DNA of 64,000 nt, taken from positions 62,001 through 126,000 of the forward strand of contig CAVVZX010000006.1 in the NCBI GenBank assembly GCA_963752855.1. Reading direction: 5' to 3'. Each line of letters starts with the position of its first letter. Position 1 is the first letter of the stretch. The notes beneath the pieces were generated by a model. It was not told the origin of the DNA. It ran no database searches and saw only the letters and a list, made by a program, of their open reading frames with translations. Below are positions 19,298-29,800 of the stretch, piece after piece. The DNA comes from DATJPW01 sp963752855. Its GTDB lineage: Bacteria; Desulfobacterota; Desulfomonilia; Desulfomonilales; Desulfomonilaceae. Both the position numbers and the translations under genes were made by a program.

Positions 19298-20143
19298 CTA
19301 AGCGGCAGCCAATTCTGATCGCAAATAGTTCCCTTTTAGTTTCTCAAGAGCGGCCCTCTCGATCTGGCGCGCGCGCTCTCGAGTAATACCAAAATGCCTT
19401 CCGAGTTCCTTTAGCGTGACAGGCTCATCGGATAGAATGCGCTGCTCGACGATATATTTTTCCCTCGGATTGAGAGTTTTCAACGCGTGATCCGCCCATA
19501 GCCTGAGGTCCTGATGCGCTTCAAATTCAGCCAGCAATGCTTCCTGATCGGGCGAATCATCGCGCAGCGTATCTGCAAATGAATCCCGGGAATAATCACC
19601 GATCATGTCGTCAAGCGACAGATCGTGAGCCTTCAGTCTCGCAGACATATCAATCACTTCATCTTGAGTAACTTTTATCCGGTCTGCGAGTTTGGCTATA
19701 TTTTCAAGGTGATCTTCCACATCCGTTGCCTCCGGCAAATCAGCCACTCTGTAAAATAACTTGCGCTGAGCTTGAGTGGTGCCCATTTTTACAAGTGACC
19801 ATGACCGGATGATATAGTTTTGAATATACGCCTTTATCCACCAAATCGCATAAGATATCAGTCGAAATCCTTTATCCGGATCGAATCTTTGAACCGCCTT
19901 CATCAGGCCGATATTCCCTTCCTGAATCAGGTCCATCAATCTGGCTCCATAATTTCGATACCCTAAAGCCACCTTTATCACGAATCTCAAATTTGAAGTA
20001 ATGAGTATCTGAGCCGCCTGTTTATCGTTTTTGTCTCTATATAGCAACGCCAGATGCGATTCTTCTTCCCGGGTCAGGATGGGATAATTTTCTATTTGTG
20101 AAAGGTATATCTTGAGTTCATCACTCTCGACAAAATTGCTCAT
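19298..20143 (-). CDS. rpoH: RNA polymerase sigma-32 factor RpoH
   Basis: Heat-shock sigma factor. Region 2 is textbook (NLRFVIKVALGYRNYG, MDLIQEGNIGLMKAVQRFDP, RLISYAIWWIKAYIQNYI); the RpoH box region QRKLFYRV is present, and region 4 ends with FGITRERARQIERAALEKLK. At 281 aa with no region 1.1 it fits RpoH rather than RpoD. It is a single gene; an unrelated small gene reads divergently from its promoter region. Confidence 0.93.
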   Translation of the reverse strand: MSNFVESDELKIYLSQIENYPILTREEESHLALLYRDKNDKQAAQILITSNLRFVIKVALGYRNYGARLMDLIQEGNIGLMKAVQRFDPDKGFRLISYAIWWIKAYIQNYIIRSWSLVKMGTTQAQRKLFYRVADLPEATDVEDHLENIAKLADRIKVTQDEVIDMSARLKAHDLSLDDMIGDYSRDSFADTLRDDSPDQEALLAEFEAHQDLRLWADHALKTLNPREKYIVEQRILSDEPVTLKELGRHFGITRERARQIERAALEKLKGNYLRSELAAA

Positions 20144-20327
20144 GTTTTTGCCTCCCCAAAGTTTACCTTCTTACTGTCCATTGTTTTGGATGCTCATGAG
20201 CAAAAAAGGTTTCATCTATGGTTTGGACAAATTTAAAAGAATGGATAAAATTTACATGATAATACTCGGGGATATAGTGATCCGCGCGGAATCGCCGTCT
20301 AATTACAAGATTCTTGGGTGTGCAAGT

Positions 20328-20666
20328 ATGTTTTTGGGAAAATTGTGGGTCCGGATAAAAGGAGAATTCTTGGCCGCTCGTGAAGAAATATCGGAGGGAT
20401 TGGACTCACGGAAAACAGGTGAAAGGCTACAGAAGAAAATTCAAACGATATTGAAAGGGGAGACTTCCGAGAGTCCGGACGTTCCGGAGCGTGCCGAAGA
20501 AACATATCAATCGAGTTCCGGCCGGCGAGAGATTCACGATCTCGTTGACGAGAACTATCGCCCGAAATCTATTAAGGAAATGGAAAGAACGCTGGACGAG
20601 CTGAAAAAAACTCAAGACCAACAGAAGGAAGTGGCGCCAAATCCTAACCCGCGAAAATTGGGTTGA
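20328..20666 (+). CDS. Hypothetical protein with charged helical C-terminus
   Basis: Unrecognised 112-residue protein. Its N-terminus (MFLGKLWVRIKGEFLAAREE) is amphipathic, and most of the rest is highly charged and predicted helical, ending in SIKEMERTLDELKKTQDQQK. No export signal or known motif. The ribosome binding site is weak (GGGTG), and an earlier in-frame ATG would lengthen it. It diverges from rpoH and converges on the Lon-like protease gene. Codon use looks like its neighbours, so I think it is real. Confidence 0.5.
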   Translation: MFLGKLWVRIKGEFLAAREEISEGLDSRKTGERLQKKIQTILKGETSESPDVPERAEETYQSSSGRREIHDLVDENYRPKSIKEMERTLDELKKTQDQQKEVAPNPNPRKLG

Positions 20667-20715
20667 ACAAGAAAAGGCCGAGGCCATTGCGCCCCGGCCG
20701 AAGTCGTTACTATAA

Positions 20716-23196
20716 TCAGCTATCTTCGTGATTTTCATCCTTGGCTTCTTCTCCCTGTGGAGATTCATACTCTTTCAACCTGCGGGATAATTCATCCAGA
20801 TTTTCATTGACCAAGTAATTGATGGTTCCTTCCGGGAATTCTCCTTGATCATCAGCTTGACCGGCAGGAGCCCCGGTAAGGATCTCAATTCCCTCATCCA
20901 CGTGGTCGACCGCCCAAATATGAAATCGATTCTCTTTTACGGCGTCAATCACGTCCTGCCTAAGCATCAAGTCCCCAATATTTCTACGAGGAATCATTAC
21001 GCCCTGTTTTCCGGTCAATCCTTTGTCTCTGCATACTTTGAAAAAGCCCTCGATCTTCTCGTTTACTCCTCCTATCGGCTGGACTTCGCCATGCTGATTG
21101 ACGCTGCCGGTGACCGCAATCCCTTGATCGATAGGCTTATTGGAAAGCGCGCTCAATAATCCGTAAAGCTCGGTTGAAGAAGCGGAATCACCGTCGACAC
21201 CCGAGTAGGATTGTTCGAACGTAATGCTGGCGGTTAAATTCATCGGTTTGGTCTGCGCAAAACGATTCCTCAGGAAGCCGGAAAGGATCAGCACCCCTTT
21301 ATTATAGGTATGGCCGGAGAGTTCCGCTTCTCGTTCTATATTAATGATCCCTAGTTTCCCCATACTGGTTTTCACTGTAATCCTGGATGGTCGGCCGAAA
21401 GAGAACTCGGGCAACGAATACACGCTTAGGCCGTTGATCTGGCCGACGCGCTCTCCATCCACATCGATCATTAAAATGTCATCCTGAATAAATTCATGGA
21501 TTTTGTCTTCGAGCATACTGACGCGTTCGTCGCGGTCGAGATCGGCCTGCTCCACGTGGGCTTCTGATATTGCGTTAGAATTGGCCTCTCTGGCCTTCAT
21601 GTCCGCTTCTCTGATCAAATCTGCGATACGTTCAAACTGAGCGGTAATTTTCTTTTTTCTTCCTCCCCAACGAATCGACAGTTTGGCTATTGCCCCCATG
21701 CCCGAAGCATCGCAAGGGAGTAGATCCTCTTCTTTACAGATGCGAGCCACATAACCGGCCAACTTAGTCATATTGGCCGAACTATTCGGCATACTGTGGT
21801 CAAAATCCGCTTTGATCTTGAAGGTTTTACGGAAATCCTCATCGTACCAATGAAGAAGGTCATAGATTTCCGCATCCCCGACCATGATGACCCTAATCTT
21901 GATGGGAATTTTTTCGGGCTTTAAAGCCGTAGTGAATAGAAAACTGTATGGATCCGATTGGATGTCCACGACTCGATTGCGCAGGCTTCTTTTAAGCGCG
22001 GGATACACTCCGACCTCCGTGAGCATGTCTCGCGCGTTGAGCACAAGATATCCCCCATTGGCCTTTAGAAGACTGCCGGATTTTATTTGAGAAAACCCGG
22101 AATACCAGAATCCTTGCCGATCCATGATCCGCTCGACAGTGCCGAAAAGATTCCGATAAGTCGGGGTCGTCTCAAAAACCACTGGTGGTTTCTTTGTTTC
22201 GGAGTTGTCCACGAGAAGATTGACGTCATAGTCTCTCAGTTGGCTGGGATCCGGAGGGACCAGCACCGGTTGCGCCGGGGCTTCTCCGGGACCCTGTTGG
22301 GCCATCAGCCTCGGCCGGAAGCGCTCCAGATGATCCAGGACGTCCGCTTCCACTTCGTCCAGGTATGTCTTGACTGCGTCTGTCTGAAACTCGTCCCGGA
22401 TCGGGTTCATCATGTCTTTGACGAGGGGAGTCACCCACTCTTTGGCTAATTTCTCGAGATCTTCCTGTATTGTTTTGTCTATCTCCCGAGACGCCTTGAA
22501 AATTTTTTCCATCTCCTGAGAGAGTTCTTTATATTTGGCTTTAAGTCTCTCGAGTTCCTCCGCGTTGAATTTACCTTCTTCAACAAGGGCTTCCAGCTCT
22601 TCTATCTTTCTTGGGTTCCCCACCACTATAGGCGCCAGGTCAGGTCGCGTGAAAGGGCCTACCTGGACCTGCACCATCATAAAATTCTCTGAGCTAACTT
22701 TATTCTCGAAATTTTTAAACAGGGCCTTTTGCGCCCCCATATGACGATTGATAATTTCATTTCGGGCCGCCTGGAATTCCTCGCTCTCAAAGACCGCGGG
22801 CACTTTTTTCTTCAGAGATCCTATTAAATCGTCAATGCGCTGCTTAAAAGACCTGCCTTGGCCGGCTTCAAAAGCCAGCAGTCGTGGCTGATCGGGATCT
22901 TTGAAGTTGTTGACATAACAGAGATCCGGCGGAATAGGCCCTTCAACATTGAATTCTTCCAGTAACTTCAGGACCGTCGCGGTGCGGCCGGTCCCATTTG
23001 TCCCGGCAACGTACACATTGTATCCATAATTCTTCATGACCAGTCCGAGTCTTATCGCTTTAACCGCTCTCTCCTGACCTATGATCTCTTCTTGCGGTTC
23101 TATTTCGGCAGTAGTGCCGCTGATAATTCCCTCGGACGGCAGTGTCCAGGTAAGATCCTCCCACTTCAAACGAAGCTCTTGTTTGAGATCGCTCAT
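20716..23196 (-). CDS. Lon-related ATP-dependent protease (AAA_32/LonB-like)
   Basis: Large protease with an atypical N-terminal ATPase and a C-terminal Lon serine protease domain. The Walker A-like loop is GTNGTGRTATVLK; the helical middle part (about 180-280) replaces the classic Lon N-domain. The catalytic Ser lies in VDGDSASSTEL and the Lys partner follows in GGVNEKIEGFFKVC, the Lon Ser-Lys dyad. I start at the ATG at 23196 (MSDLKQEL) because AGGA lies 7 nt upstream; an ATG at 23205 and a longer frame exist. At about 826 aa it matches the family of putative Lon-related proteases in Deltaproteobacteria. Substrates unknown. Confidence 0.88.
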   Translation of the reverse strand: MSDLKQELRLKWEDLTWTLPSEGIISGTTAEIEPQEEIIGQERAVKAIRLGLVMKNYGYNVYVAGTNGTGRTATVLKLLEEFNVEGPIPPDLCYVNNFKDPDQPRLLAFEAGQGRSFKQRIDDLIGSLKKKVPAVFESEEFQAARNEIINRHMGAQKALFKNFENKVSSENFMMVQVQVGPFTRPDLAPIVVGNPRKIEELEALVEEGKFNAEELERLKAKYKELSQEMEKIFKASREIDKTIQEDLEKLAKEWVTPLVKDMMNPIRDEFQTDAVKTYLDEVEADVLDHLERFRPRLMAQQGPGEAPAQPVLVPPDPSQLRDYDVNLLVDNSETKKPPVVFETTPTYRNLFGTVERIMDRQGFWYSGFSQIKSGSLLKANGGYLVLNARDMLTEVGVYPALKRSLRNRVVDIQSDPYSFLFTTALKPEKIPIKIRVIMVGDAEIYDLLHWYDEDFRKTFKIKADFDHSMPNSSANMTKLAGYVARICKEEDLLPCDASGMGAIAKLSIRWGGRKKKITAQFERIADLIREADMKAREANSNAISEAHVEQADLDRDERVSMLEDKIHEFIQDDILMIDVDGERVGQINGLSVYSLPEFSFGRPSRITVKTSMGKLGIINIEREAELSGHTYNKGVLILSGFLRNRFAQTKPMNLTASITFEQSYSGVDGDSASSTELYGLLSALSNKPIDQGIAVTGSVNQHGEVQPIGGVNEKIEGFFKVCRDKGLTGKQGVMIPRRNIGDLMLRQDVIDAVKENRFHIWAVDHVDEGIEILTGAPAGQADDQGEFPEGTINYLVNENLDELSRRLKEYESPQGEEAKDENHEDS

Positions 23197-23343
23197 ATCA
23201 AACATCCTGTCTTGAATTAATCCACGGGGAGACCCCCGGTAATTTTCAAAAATGTTTCGTAGCCGAAAATGCTCTTCGGAACTAGTTGAATTAACCAATC
23301 AGAGTCAGCGCTCTCTATAGTTAGAGCAATAAGAAACCGGCAT

Positions 23344-23517
23344 TCATAATTTTAGCAATTCCCGGATGTCCTCCTTAGTCCATGGAAACTGCGCATCCTT
23401 GGCTTCCCAGAGGATATCGAGGATCTCCTGTTCCTCCAGTATACCTTTTTGTTTCATTAGCCTCAGAAGGCTCACCATAACGTTTGGAATATCGAAGCCG
23501 AAAAATTCTCTCTCCAT
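23344..23517 (-). CDS. Small acidic hypothetical protein (57 aa)
   Basis: Short protein beginning MEREFFGFDIPNVMVSLLRL and ending PWTKEDIRELLKL. I choose the ATG at 23517 because GGAG lies 7 nt upstream; a TTG at 23532 is in frame but would overlap that site. The clean start signal, aliphatic heptad-like spacing and tight placement between the PilZ-like and Lon-like genes on the same strand suggest a real, conserved small protein. No known domain recognised. Confidence 0.55.
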   Translation of the reverse strand: MEREFFGFDIPNVMVSLLRLMKQKGILEEQEILDILWEAKDAQFPWTKEDIRELLKL

Positions 23518-23546
23518 CCAAGTTCTCCGCAACTGAACCGCAAAAT

Positions 23547-23957
23547 CTATCGGGAGATCTCGTGCGCGGTTTGAAGGAACTGTCTCAAAATCACCAAAGC
23601 GTCAGGCTGTAAATCGACAAAATTGACGCCCACCAGAAACGTATGCCCTTGGATAGTCGAACGCTTTTCGTACCAGTCCACCTGCCCGAGCACCTCGATC
23701 GGCTTGAACTTCTTCCCCAAATCTAAGGTGATTTCCAAAAGATTTTGAGCGAAGCTCATTGGCGTGAACGACAGGTGGAATCCTCCTACTTCCATGCTTG
23801 GAGATTCAAAAACCAGACCCATAAGACTCAATGACCTTGTCACAGTCTTGTGTGGTTCAGATCTCCGAGACGGATCGTCCCCGTGCACTACTCTAAAACT
23901 GAATGATACCTGAATGTCTGCGGTCACATTTGCCGGTGGTCTAGTTTGATCAGTCAT
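23547..23957 (-). CDS. PilZ-like domain protein
   Basis: 136-residue single-domain protein resembling PilZ, the c-di-GMP receptor fold. The strand order and the SLSLMGLVFES segment followed by VLGQVDWYEKR and FLVGVNFVDLQPDALVILRQF fit PilZ. The canonical RxxxR and (D/N)xSxxG motifs are degenerate (only SEPHKTVTRSLSLMG in that position), so c-di-GMP binding is doubtful. Encoded on the same strand as a small protein gene and the Lon-like protease. Confidence 0.55.
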   Translation of the reverse strand: MTDQTRPPANVTADIQVSFSFRVVHGDDPSRRSEPHKTVTRSLSLMGLVFESPSMEVGGFHLSFTPMSFAQNLLEITLDLGKKFKPIEVLGQVDWYEKRSTIQGHTFLVGVNFVDLQPDALVILRQFLQTAHEISR

Positions 23958-24057
23958 GATTAATCCGACATTCTAAGTTGCATTTTGCTTGCGATTCAAA
24001 TATCGCAAATACTCTCAATCCATTTAATCACGAGTTATCCGATTTGCAATTTCACGA

Positions 24058-24633
24058 CTACGTACTCCGGAAAAGGACCTCATCCACCAACTCCACAATG
24101 ACATGGCCGATAACCAGCTGGACTTCCTGTATACGCGGGGTTGATGAACCTTCCACAAAAAGGTAGCGCCGGCAAATAGATTTCATCGGACTGTCCGCAG
24201 GTCCGCCAATTCCGATTGTTATCAAGCCATTATCTCGGGCCGCTTCCAATCCTCTGAGCACATTTCTGGAAGCGCCTGAGGTGCTTATACCTATTGCTGT
24301 ATCTCCCTTTCGTCCAAGGGCCTTAATCTGTTTCTCAAAAATTTCATCGTAGCTGAAATCGTTGGAAATAGCAGTCAATATCGAAGTGTCGGTGGTCAAA
24401 GCAATCGCTGCCAATGGCGGACGATCAATGAGGTAACGATTCACGAATTCGGCCGCCAAATGCTGGGCGTCCGCCGCGGACCCCCCGTTTCCGAAGAAGA
24501 GGACCTTCTTTTGGTTTCGTATTGTTTCGGCAATATCTAGAATCGCGTCTTGAAGCGCGTCCAGGTTTTGGTCCATAAAACTCTCTTTGAGTTTTATTCC
24601 CTCCTTGAATATTTCCTGAATACGTTCCTTCAA
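24058..24633 (-). CDS. gmhA: Sedoheptulose-7-phosphate isomerase (SIS domain)
   Basis: Converts sedoheptulose 7-phosphate to D-glycero-D-manno-heptose 7-phosphate, the first step of LPS inner-core heptose synthesis. SIS-fold phosphosugar-binding motifs FFGNGGSAADAQHLAAEFVN and IGISTSGASRNVLRG are present, along with the C-terminal VQLVIGHVIVELVDE; 191 aa is the normal length. Other heptose genes are not adjacent. The 244-bp region upstream contains an AGTTAC-N7-GTAACT palindrome and is shared with the divergent RNB gene. Confidence 0.92.
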   Translation of the reverse strand: MKERIQEIFKEGIKLKESFMDQNLDALQDAILDIAETIRNQKKVLFFGNGGSAADAQHLAAEFVNRYLIDRPPLAAIALTTDTSILTAISNDFSYDEIFEKQIKALGRKGDTAIGISTSGASRNVLRGLEAARDNGLITIGIGGPADSPMKSICRRYLFVEGSSTPRIQEVQLVIGHVIVELVDEVLFRST

Positions 24634-24702
24634 GAGTTCGGTCCTGTTTTAACCCAAATTTTATGACTTCAGGCGGACATCCGTATCTTTAGTTATCATA
24701 TA

Positions 24703-24721
24703 AGTTACTATTTATGTAACT
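24703..24721. promoter_or_regulatory. AT-rich palindrome in the divergent gmhA/RNB promoter region
   Basis: AGTTAC (24703-24708) and GTAACT (24716-24721) form a perfect 6-bp inverted repeat with a 7-nt spacer, immediately next to a TATAAA. Its position between two divergent genes is what an operator would show. No matching regulator is recognised. Confidence 0.3.
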
Positions 24722-24877
24722 ATAAACTCACTTACCCAACCGATTCAATTACGCGGCGAAAATTGCCGGCATCGACGCTCTGCGGTGTGTCTTGAGCGAA
24801 AAAAGGGTGGCTCAAAAACCGCTCGGCTGTTAAATTATAAACGCGCGCTGTTGCTCGTGGGACTTGAACGGTGATCT

Positions 24878-26875
24878 ATGATTTTTCGGAAAAACCAAGT
24901 CGTTGATTATTACGATAGCCGTAAGATTGCGTGCGGACTCATCCTGGACACCGATGACAGAAGGCTTAGAATCCTGACCGAACAAGCTAAAGAATCCAAT
25001 ATATCGGTGAGCAGAATTCTGATTTCAACTTACGATCCGGATTTTCCTTTTAGTGGAAATAGAGACCGGCAAGTCAGTCGTCTCAAAGAATTATCCCGCC
25101 AAAGAGAAGAACTGAAAAACCAGATCAACCTGCGAGAACTCTGGGAGGTGGTCGGACCTGAGACGGGCTCCGTGGGAATCGAAGATTTGGCCGAACTGCT
25201 ATTCGGCAGAAATCAGGACATGAATAGCGCGCCGTCACTGCTCAGAGCGATTCAGGATGACAGAATATATTTCAAGATTTTGCCGGACAGGATCGAAGTG
25301 CCCACTCCGGACCGCGTGCAACAAGCCCTTACTCAAAGAGAAAAGGAGCGAGAGCGAGCGGATTTCATGGCGAAGTCGGCTGAATTCCTCGTTCGCTTAA
25401 GAGAAGGTGAGGGTGTGAGGGCTGATTCAGCTCCGGCGGGCCTAATAGAAATGATTGAAGAAGCGGCCGGCGAGGGCACGGAATGGGTTGCGATAAAACC
25501 TATAAGAGAGATCTTTTCTCGGGCGGGCCTGCCGCAAGGCTGGGATCCTTTCCGAGTTTTAGTGAAGCTGGGGATTTGGTCCCAGGATGAAAACATCACT
25601 TTGCGGATTGAGGACGTCCCGGTTGAGTTCTCGCCCGAAGCCGAAGCTCAGGCTCTGGATGGCGCAAGGAAAATTGTGCCGCTACCAGGCAGGGAATTGT
25701 TCCAGGAAGAAGTGATCACTATTGACGCAGTCAGCACGCGAGACGTGGATGACGCGCTTTCATTGCGCTATGAAGGCGATGAAGCGATTCTTGGGGTGCA
25801 TATAACGGATGTCGCGCATTTCATAGACCATGACACGTTACTGGACCGCGAAATTCGTCGGCGGGCGACATCCATATATCTTCCGGAGAGCATTATTCCA
25901 ATGATTCCGCCCGTCCTTTCCGAGAAGGCGGCGAGTCTTGAGGAAGGCGCAATCCGACCCGTCTTAAGCGTTTTGATGCGGTTGGGCCCGGATTTGAAAT
26001 TAAGGGACTACACTATTAATGAATCAAATATTCGAGTCAGTCAGAGACTTTCGTACGAAAGCGTGGATAGAAGGATTCTTAATTCCGATTCCACGGAGGC
26101 GGCTCTTTTCCGTATCGCCATAGCTTTCAGAAAGGAACGAGTAGCCCAGGGCGCATTGATCTTCAAGGATCCGGAACTCTCCGTGCACGTCACGGAACAT
26201 AAGAAAATAGAAGTCAGCGTTCGTGAGAGGGAATCACCTTCTCAAGTACTGGTGTCGGAGCTGATGATCCAGGCGAATAGATTATTCGCTCAGTTTTTGC
26301 AGGAGCGCAAAATACCGGCTTTTTTTCGCAGCCAACCCGCTCCCTTGGAAAGAATAACATTGGGAGACGAATACGATCCGGTAACCTCCTATCGTGCGAA
26401 AAAGGCCCTGGCAAGAAGTGATCTGAACACTGAGCCGGGCCCCCACTCCACTCTGGGGCTGCCGGCATATGCGACTGCCACTTCTCCGCTGAGGAGATAT
26501 ACGGACTTGATAGTGCAGAGACAGCTCAAGGCGGCTTTGAAATCGGATGCGCCGCTGTTGAACCCCAAGGCGCTGGAGAGCATACTAGAGCAAATTTCTT
26601 ATCCGCTCGAACGTGCGGCGCTAATGGAAAGACAACGTCAACGATATTTTCTGCTAAAATATCTTGAGCAAAGAAGGCACGAAGAATGGGAAGCCATAGT
26701 TCTGCACCGATTTCCGGGATTTCACCTCGTTCAATTAACCCGATTCTTTTTGAATGCCGCTTTGCATACGCCGAACAATTTGGTTTTGGCTCCGTACGAC
26801 AGAGCGATTGTTCAAATTGAAAAAATCAATCCCAGGGATGACAAATTGATCCTGTCTCTTGTAAAGTTGCTGTGA
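24878..26875 (+). CDS. RNB-domain exoribonuclease (RNase II/R family)
   Basis: 3'-5' exoribonuclease-like protein of 665 aa. The RNB catalytic region begins near residue 282 with the metal-binding DAVSTRDVDDALSL and GVHITDVAHFID, followed by RRATSIYLPESIIPMIPPVL and, further on, the PLRRYTDLIVQRQL motif. The N-terminal part lacks an obvious pair of cold-shock domains and contains a charged helical segment instead, as in short bacterial RNB proteins; no clear S1 domain is seen at the C-terminus. The kinase-WD40 gene starts 4 nt after its stop, so the two are cotranscribed. Confidence 0.88.
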   Translation: MIFRKNQVVDYYDSRKIACGLILDTDDRRLRILTEQAKESNISVSRILISTYDPDFPFSGNRDRQVSRLKELSRQREELKNQINLRELWEVVGPETGSVGIEDLAELLFGRNQDMNSAPSLLRAIQDDRIYFKILPDRIEVPTPDRVQQALTQREKERERADFMAKSAEFLVRLREGEGVRADSAPAGLIEMIEEAAGEGTEWVAIKPIREIFSRAGLPQGWDPFRVLVKLGIWSQDENITLRIEDVPVEFSPEAEAQALDGARKIVPLPGRELFQEEVITIDAVSTRDVDDALSLRYEGDEAILGVHITDVAHFIDHDTLLDREIRRRATSIYLPESIIPMIPPVLSEKAASLEEGAIRPVLSVLMRLGPDLKLRDYTINESNIRVSQRLSYESVDRRILNSDSTEAALFRIAIAFRKERVAQGALIFKDPELSVHVTEHKKIEVSVRERESPSQVLVSELMIQANRLFAQFLQERKIPAFFRSQPAPLERITLGDEYDPVTSYRAKKALARSDLNTEPGPHSTLGLPAYATATSPLRRYTDLIVQRQLKAALKSDAPLLNPKALESILEQISYPLERAALMERQRQRYFLLKYLEQRRHEEWEAIVLHRFPGFHLVQLTRFFLNAALHTPNNLVLAPYDRAIVQIEKINPRDDKLILSLVKLL

Positions 26876-26878
26876 AAA

Positions 26879-29800
26879 ATGGCTGACAACAAAATAGCTA
26901 TAAAGATAATGCCTCCATCGAGACCGGAGAATATTTCCGAAGACAATCTCGTCAGGTTTTCGCAAATTGTCAAAATTCCTGTAGATCGGATAAAAGCTAG
27001 AATCTCAGAATCGAAAAACATCATTATAGTTACAAGAGACCATCCGCGACTGTATGAAATTATTCAGACGGTAAAATCTTTCGGCTTTTTTGTTGAGATC
27101 GTCCCAGCGGACAAATATCGCGTCACGTCGGCCCCTACGGGCGCGCCCGCCCCTGCCGCAAATAGCCGACATCCATTAGAGCAGGAATGGAATGTAGGAG
27201 ATACTGTCGAGAATCTTTATGAAGTGCTCGATGTGAAATATGGTGGGATGGGAGCAGTCTATCTAGTGCGCCACAGGCGCTTGAATACCATGATGGCGGT
27301 GAAATCGCTGCTGGAACGGCTGAGACAAAATGAAGAAGATCGCGCCCTGTTCCTCAAGGAAGCCGAAACATGGATTGATATCGGATTTCATCCAAATATT
27401 GCGGCCTGTTTTTACGTCCGAAATATTATGGAGAGTCCCCGCATATTTATAGAATATGTGGATGGAGGATCGCTTACAACTTGGCTGGCACGGCATCACC
27501 CTCCCGAATGGGATCTGATTATAGACTTGATGGTTCAAGCGTGCGACGGCCTGGATCATGCCCATTCCAAAGGGCTGGTTCACCGGGATGTCAAGCCTGG
27601 CAATTGCTTGATGACAAAGAACGGCATACTAAAGGTCACTGATTTCGGATTGACGAAGAGGTCGGTTGCCGAATCCGGCAATGATTCTCCGGTTTCGTTG
27701 ACCGAATCTGTAATGATTAACGTACGTTCAGGTGTCACCGCCGCAGGCATGGGGACTCCCGGTTATATGGCCCCGGAAATGTGGGTAGCAGGCTCCAAAG
27801 TTGGACCACCGGCGGATATTTACGGCTTTGGCGTAATGTTATTCGAAATCTGCTGTGGCACAAAGCCGTTCACAGTAAAAGCAGGTGATAGACGGCTCAA
27901 ATTGGCCTATGCGCACGTAAAAACCCCTCCGCCAACGCCCAGCTCCTTGAGACCCGATATTCCGGGTGGAATCGAGCAAATAATTCTTAAGTGCCTCCAG
28001 AAAAAGCCGGAGAATCGTTACCAGTCATTTCGCGACATACGGACGGAACTTGCGTATGTCTACACCGAACTAACAGGCAAGAAGTTTTCCCGGGATCAAC
28101 CTGATGAAGTTAAATTGCTAGCGGATGCCCTCAACAACCGAGCGGTATCGCTCTTGGACTTGAATCATGAGATCGAGGCTGAGCGGACTTTACAAACAAG
28201 CACTCCAATCAGATCCGCACCATCCTGAGGCAGTTTACAATGCAGGTCTTCTCGAATGGTCCAGGACAGGAAATCCGGATTATGAACTCATTATCAAGCT
28301 GGAAGAGGTTGCCAAGACTCCGGAGTACGTCGGTAGAGGCTCCAACCTTTTGGGCCGATGTCTTTTGAGACTGGGAGACTCGGACCGCGCTTTGAAAGCT
28401 TGTGAATTGTCACTCTCTGCCGACGATTTCACTGACGAATGGTTGAAAACATATGCAGTAGCTCTAAGCGGTTCGGGACGCGATGCCGAAGCCATCAGTC
28501 GTCTGGAAATCTATCTCACCGAATTCCCGAACGACGACGAAGCGCTTTGTTGGTTAATTGGCTGTCTGGTAAGACAAAACAGGCGCCAGGAGGCTATGGC
28601 CCGCATAAAGGAAATTCGGAAGGGTTCGGAATACGCCGCATGGACTCCCGATCAAATTGCCCAGGCCTTCCGTTTTACGGGGATTTCGGAGACCTTGTTA
28701 ATGCAAGGGCACACAGGCTGGATTACCGCGGTATGTCACTTTCCTCAATCCAATCTGGTCATCAGCGGCGCGCGTGATAGAACATTAAAAATTTGGGATG
28801 TCTCATCGGGGGAACTCCGGCAAACGATTCCGCTTCTCGGCGAACCTCCGACGCGGTTGCGGATATCTCCTGATGAGCGACTTGTGGCAATAGCCTCCGG
28901 CCAGAGCAATCAGTCGGTGAAAATCCTCGACCTTGAGACCGGCCGCTTTACGGGTAATCCGCTGGCGCACGAAGGAACATTGACTTCCCTCGCATTTTCG
29001 CCTGATAGCAGCCAAATTCTGACCGTAGAGCAACGCGGAATTGCTCGATTGTGGAATTCGCGTGAATCCGGAGCGCAAGCGACATACAAAATTCCATCGC
29101 ATACTGCTTCGGCAATAGGATTTGACGCGTCAGCCGTCCCTGAAGTCTTGCTCGCTGGCATGGACAAATTAGTTAGGAAAATACGTTTATCTGACTCGCG
29201 CTCAGCCGTGTTCGAACCCGGACATCGAGAAATAATAACAAGTCTGTCCATGACTCCGGACGGAACTCGCGCCCTGACATGCAGCCGAGACAAGCAAGCG
29301 ATTGTGTGGGACGCCGGCGCCGGTGGGATCGTATCAACGTTCAGTGTTCACCAGGAGCAGATTACGACAATGGCGTTGAATCCGGCCGGAGATTTGGCGG
29401 CCACCTACGATCCGAAGACGTCCATAAAATTATGGAATACCGAAAATGGAATTGTTTTGAGAACTTTCTCGACAGTTGAAGGCGAGATGAATTGCCTCGC
29501 CTTTACTCGCGGCGGGGAACGGCTGCTGGCCGGAGGCCGAGACATGACACTTAGAATGTGGGATGTCGGCGGTCAGCCAATGATACCGACTTTGGCTCTT
29601 TCCACCATTAGACCGGTGACCAAACAGATGAAATCGGATCGGAAATTTAAGGCCATGGTGGAAATGGCGCAGAAGTCGATGAAAAAAGGCTCGTTTGCCT
29701 CAGCCTATTCGATGCTGCGCGATTGTCAGACACTCCCCGGCTACGAGCGGTCGGAAGCTGTGCTCGAATTAATCCTGAGATTGAAGGATCGTGGAAACCG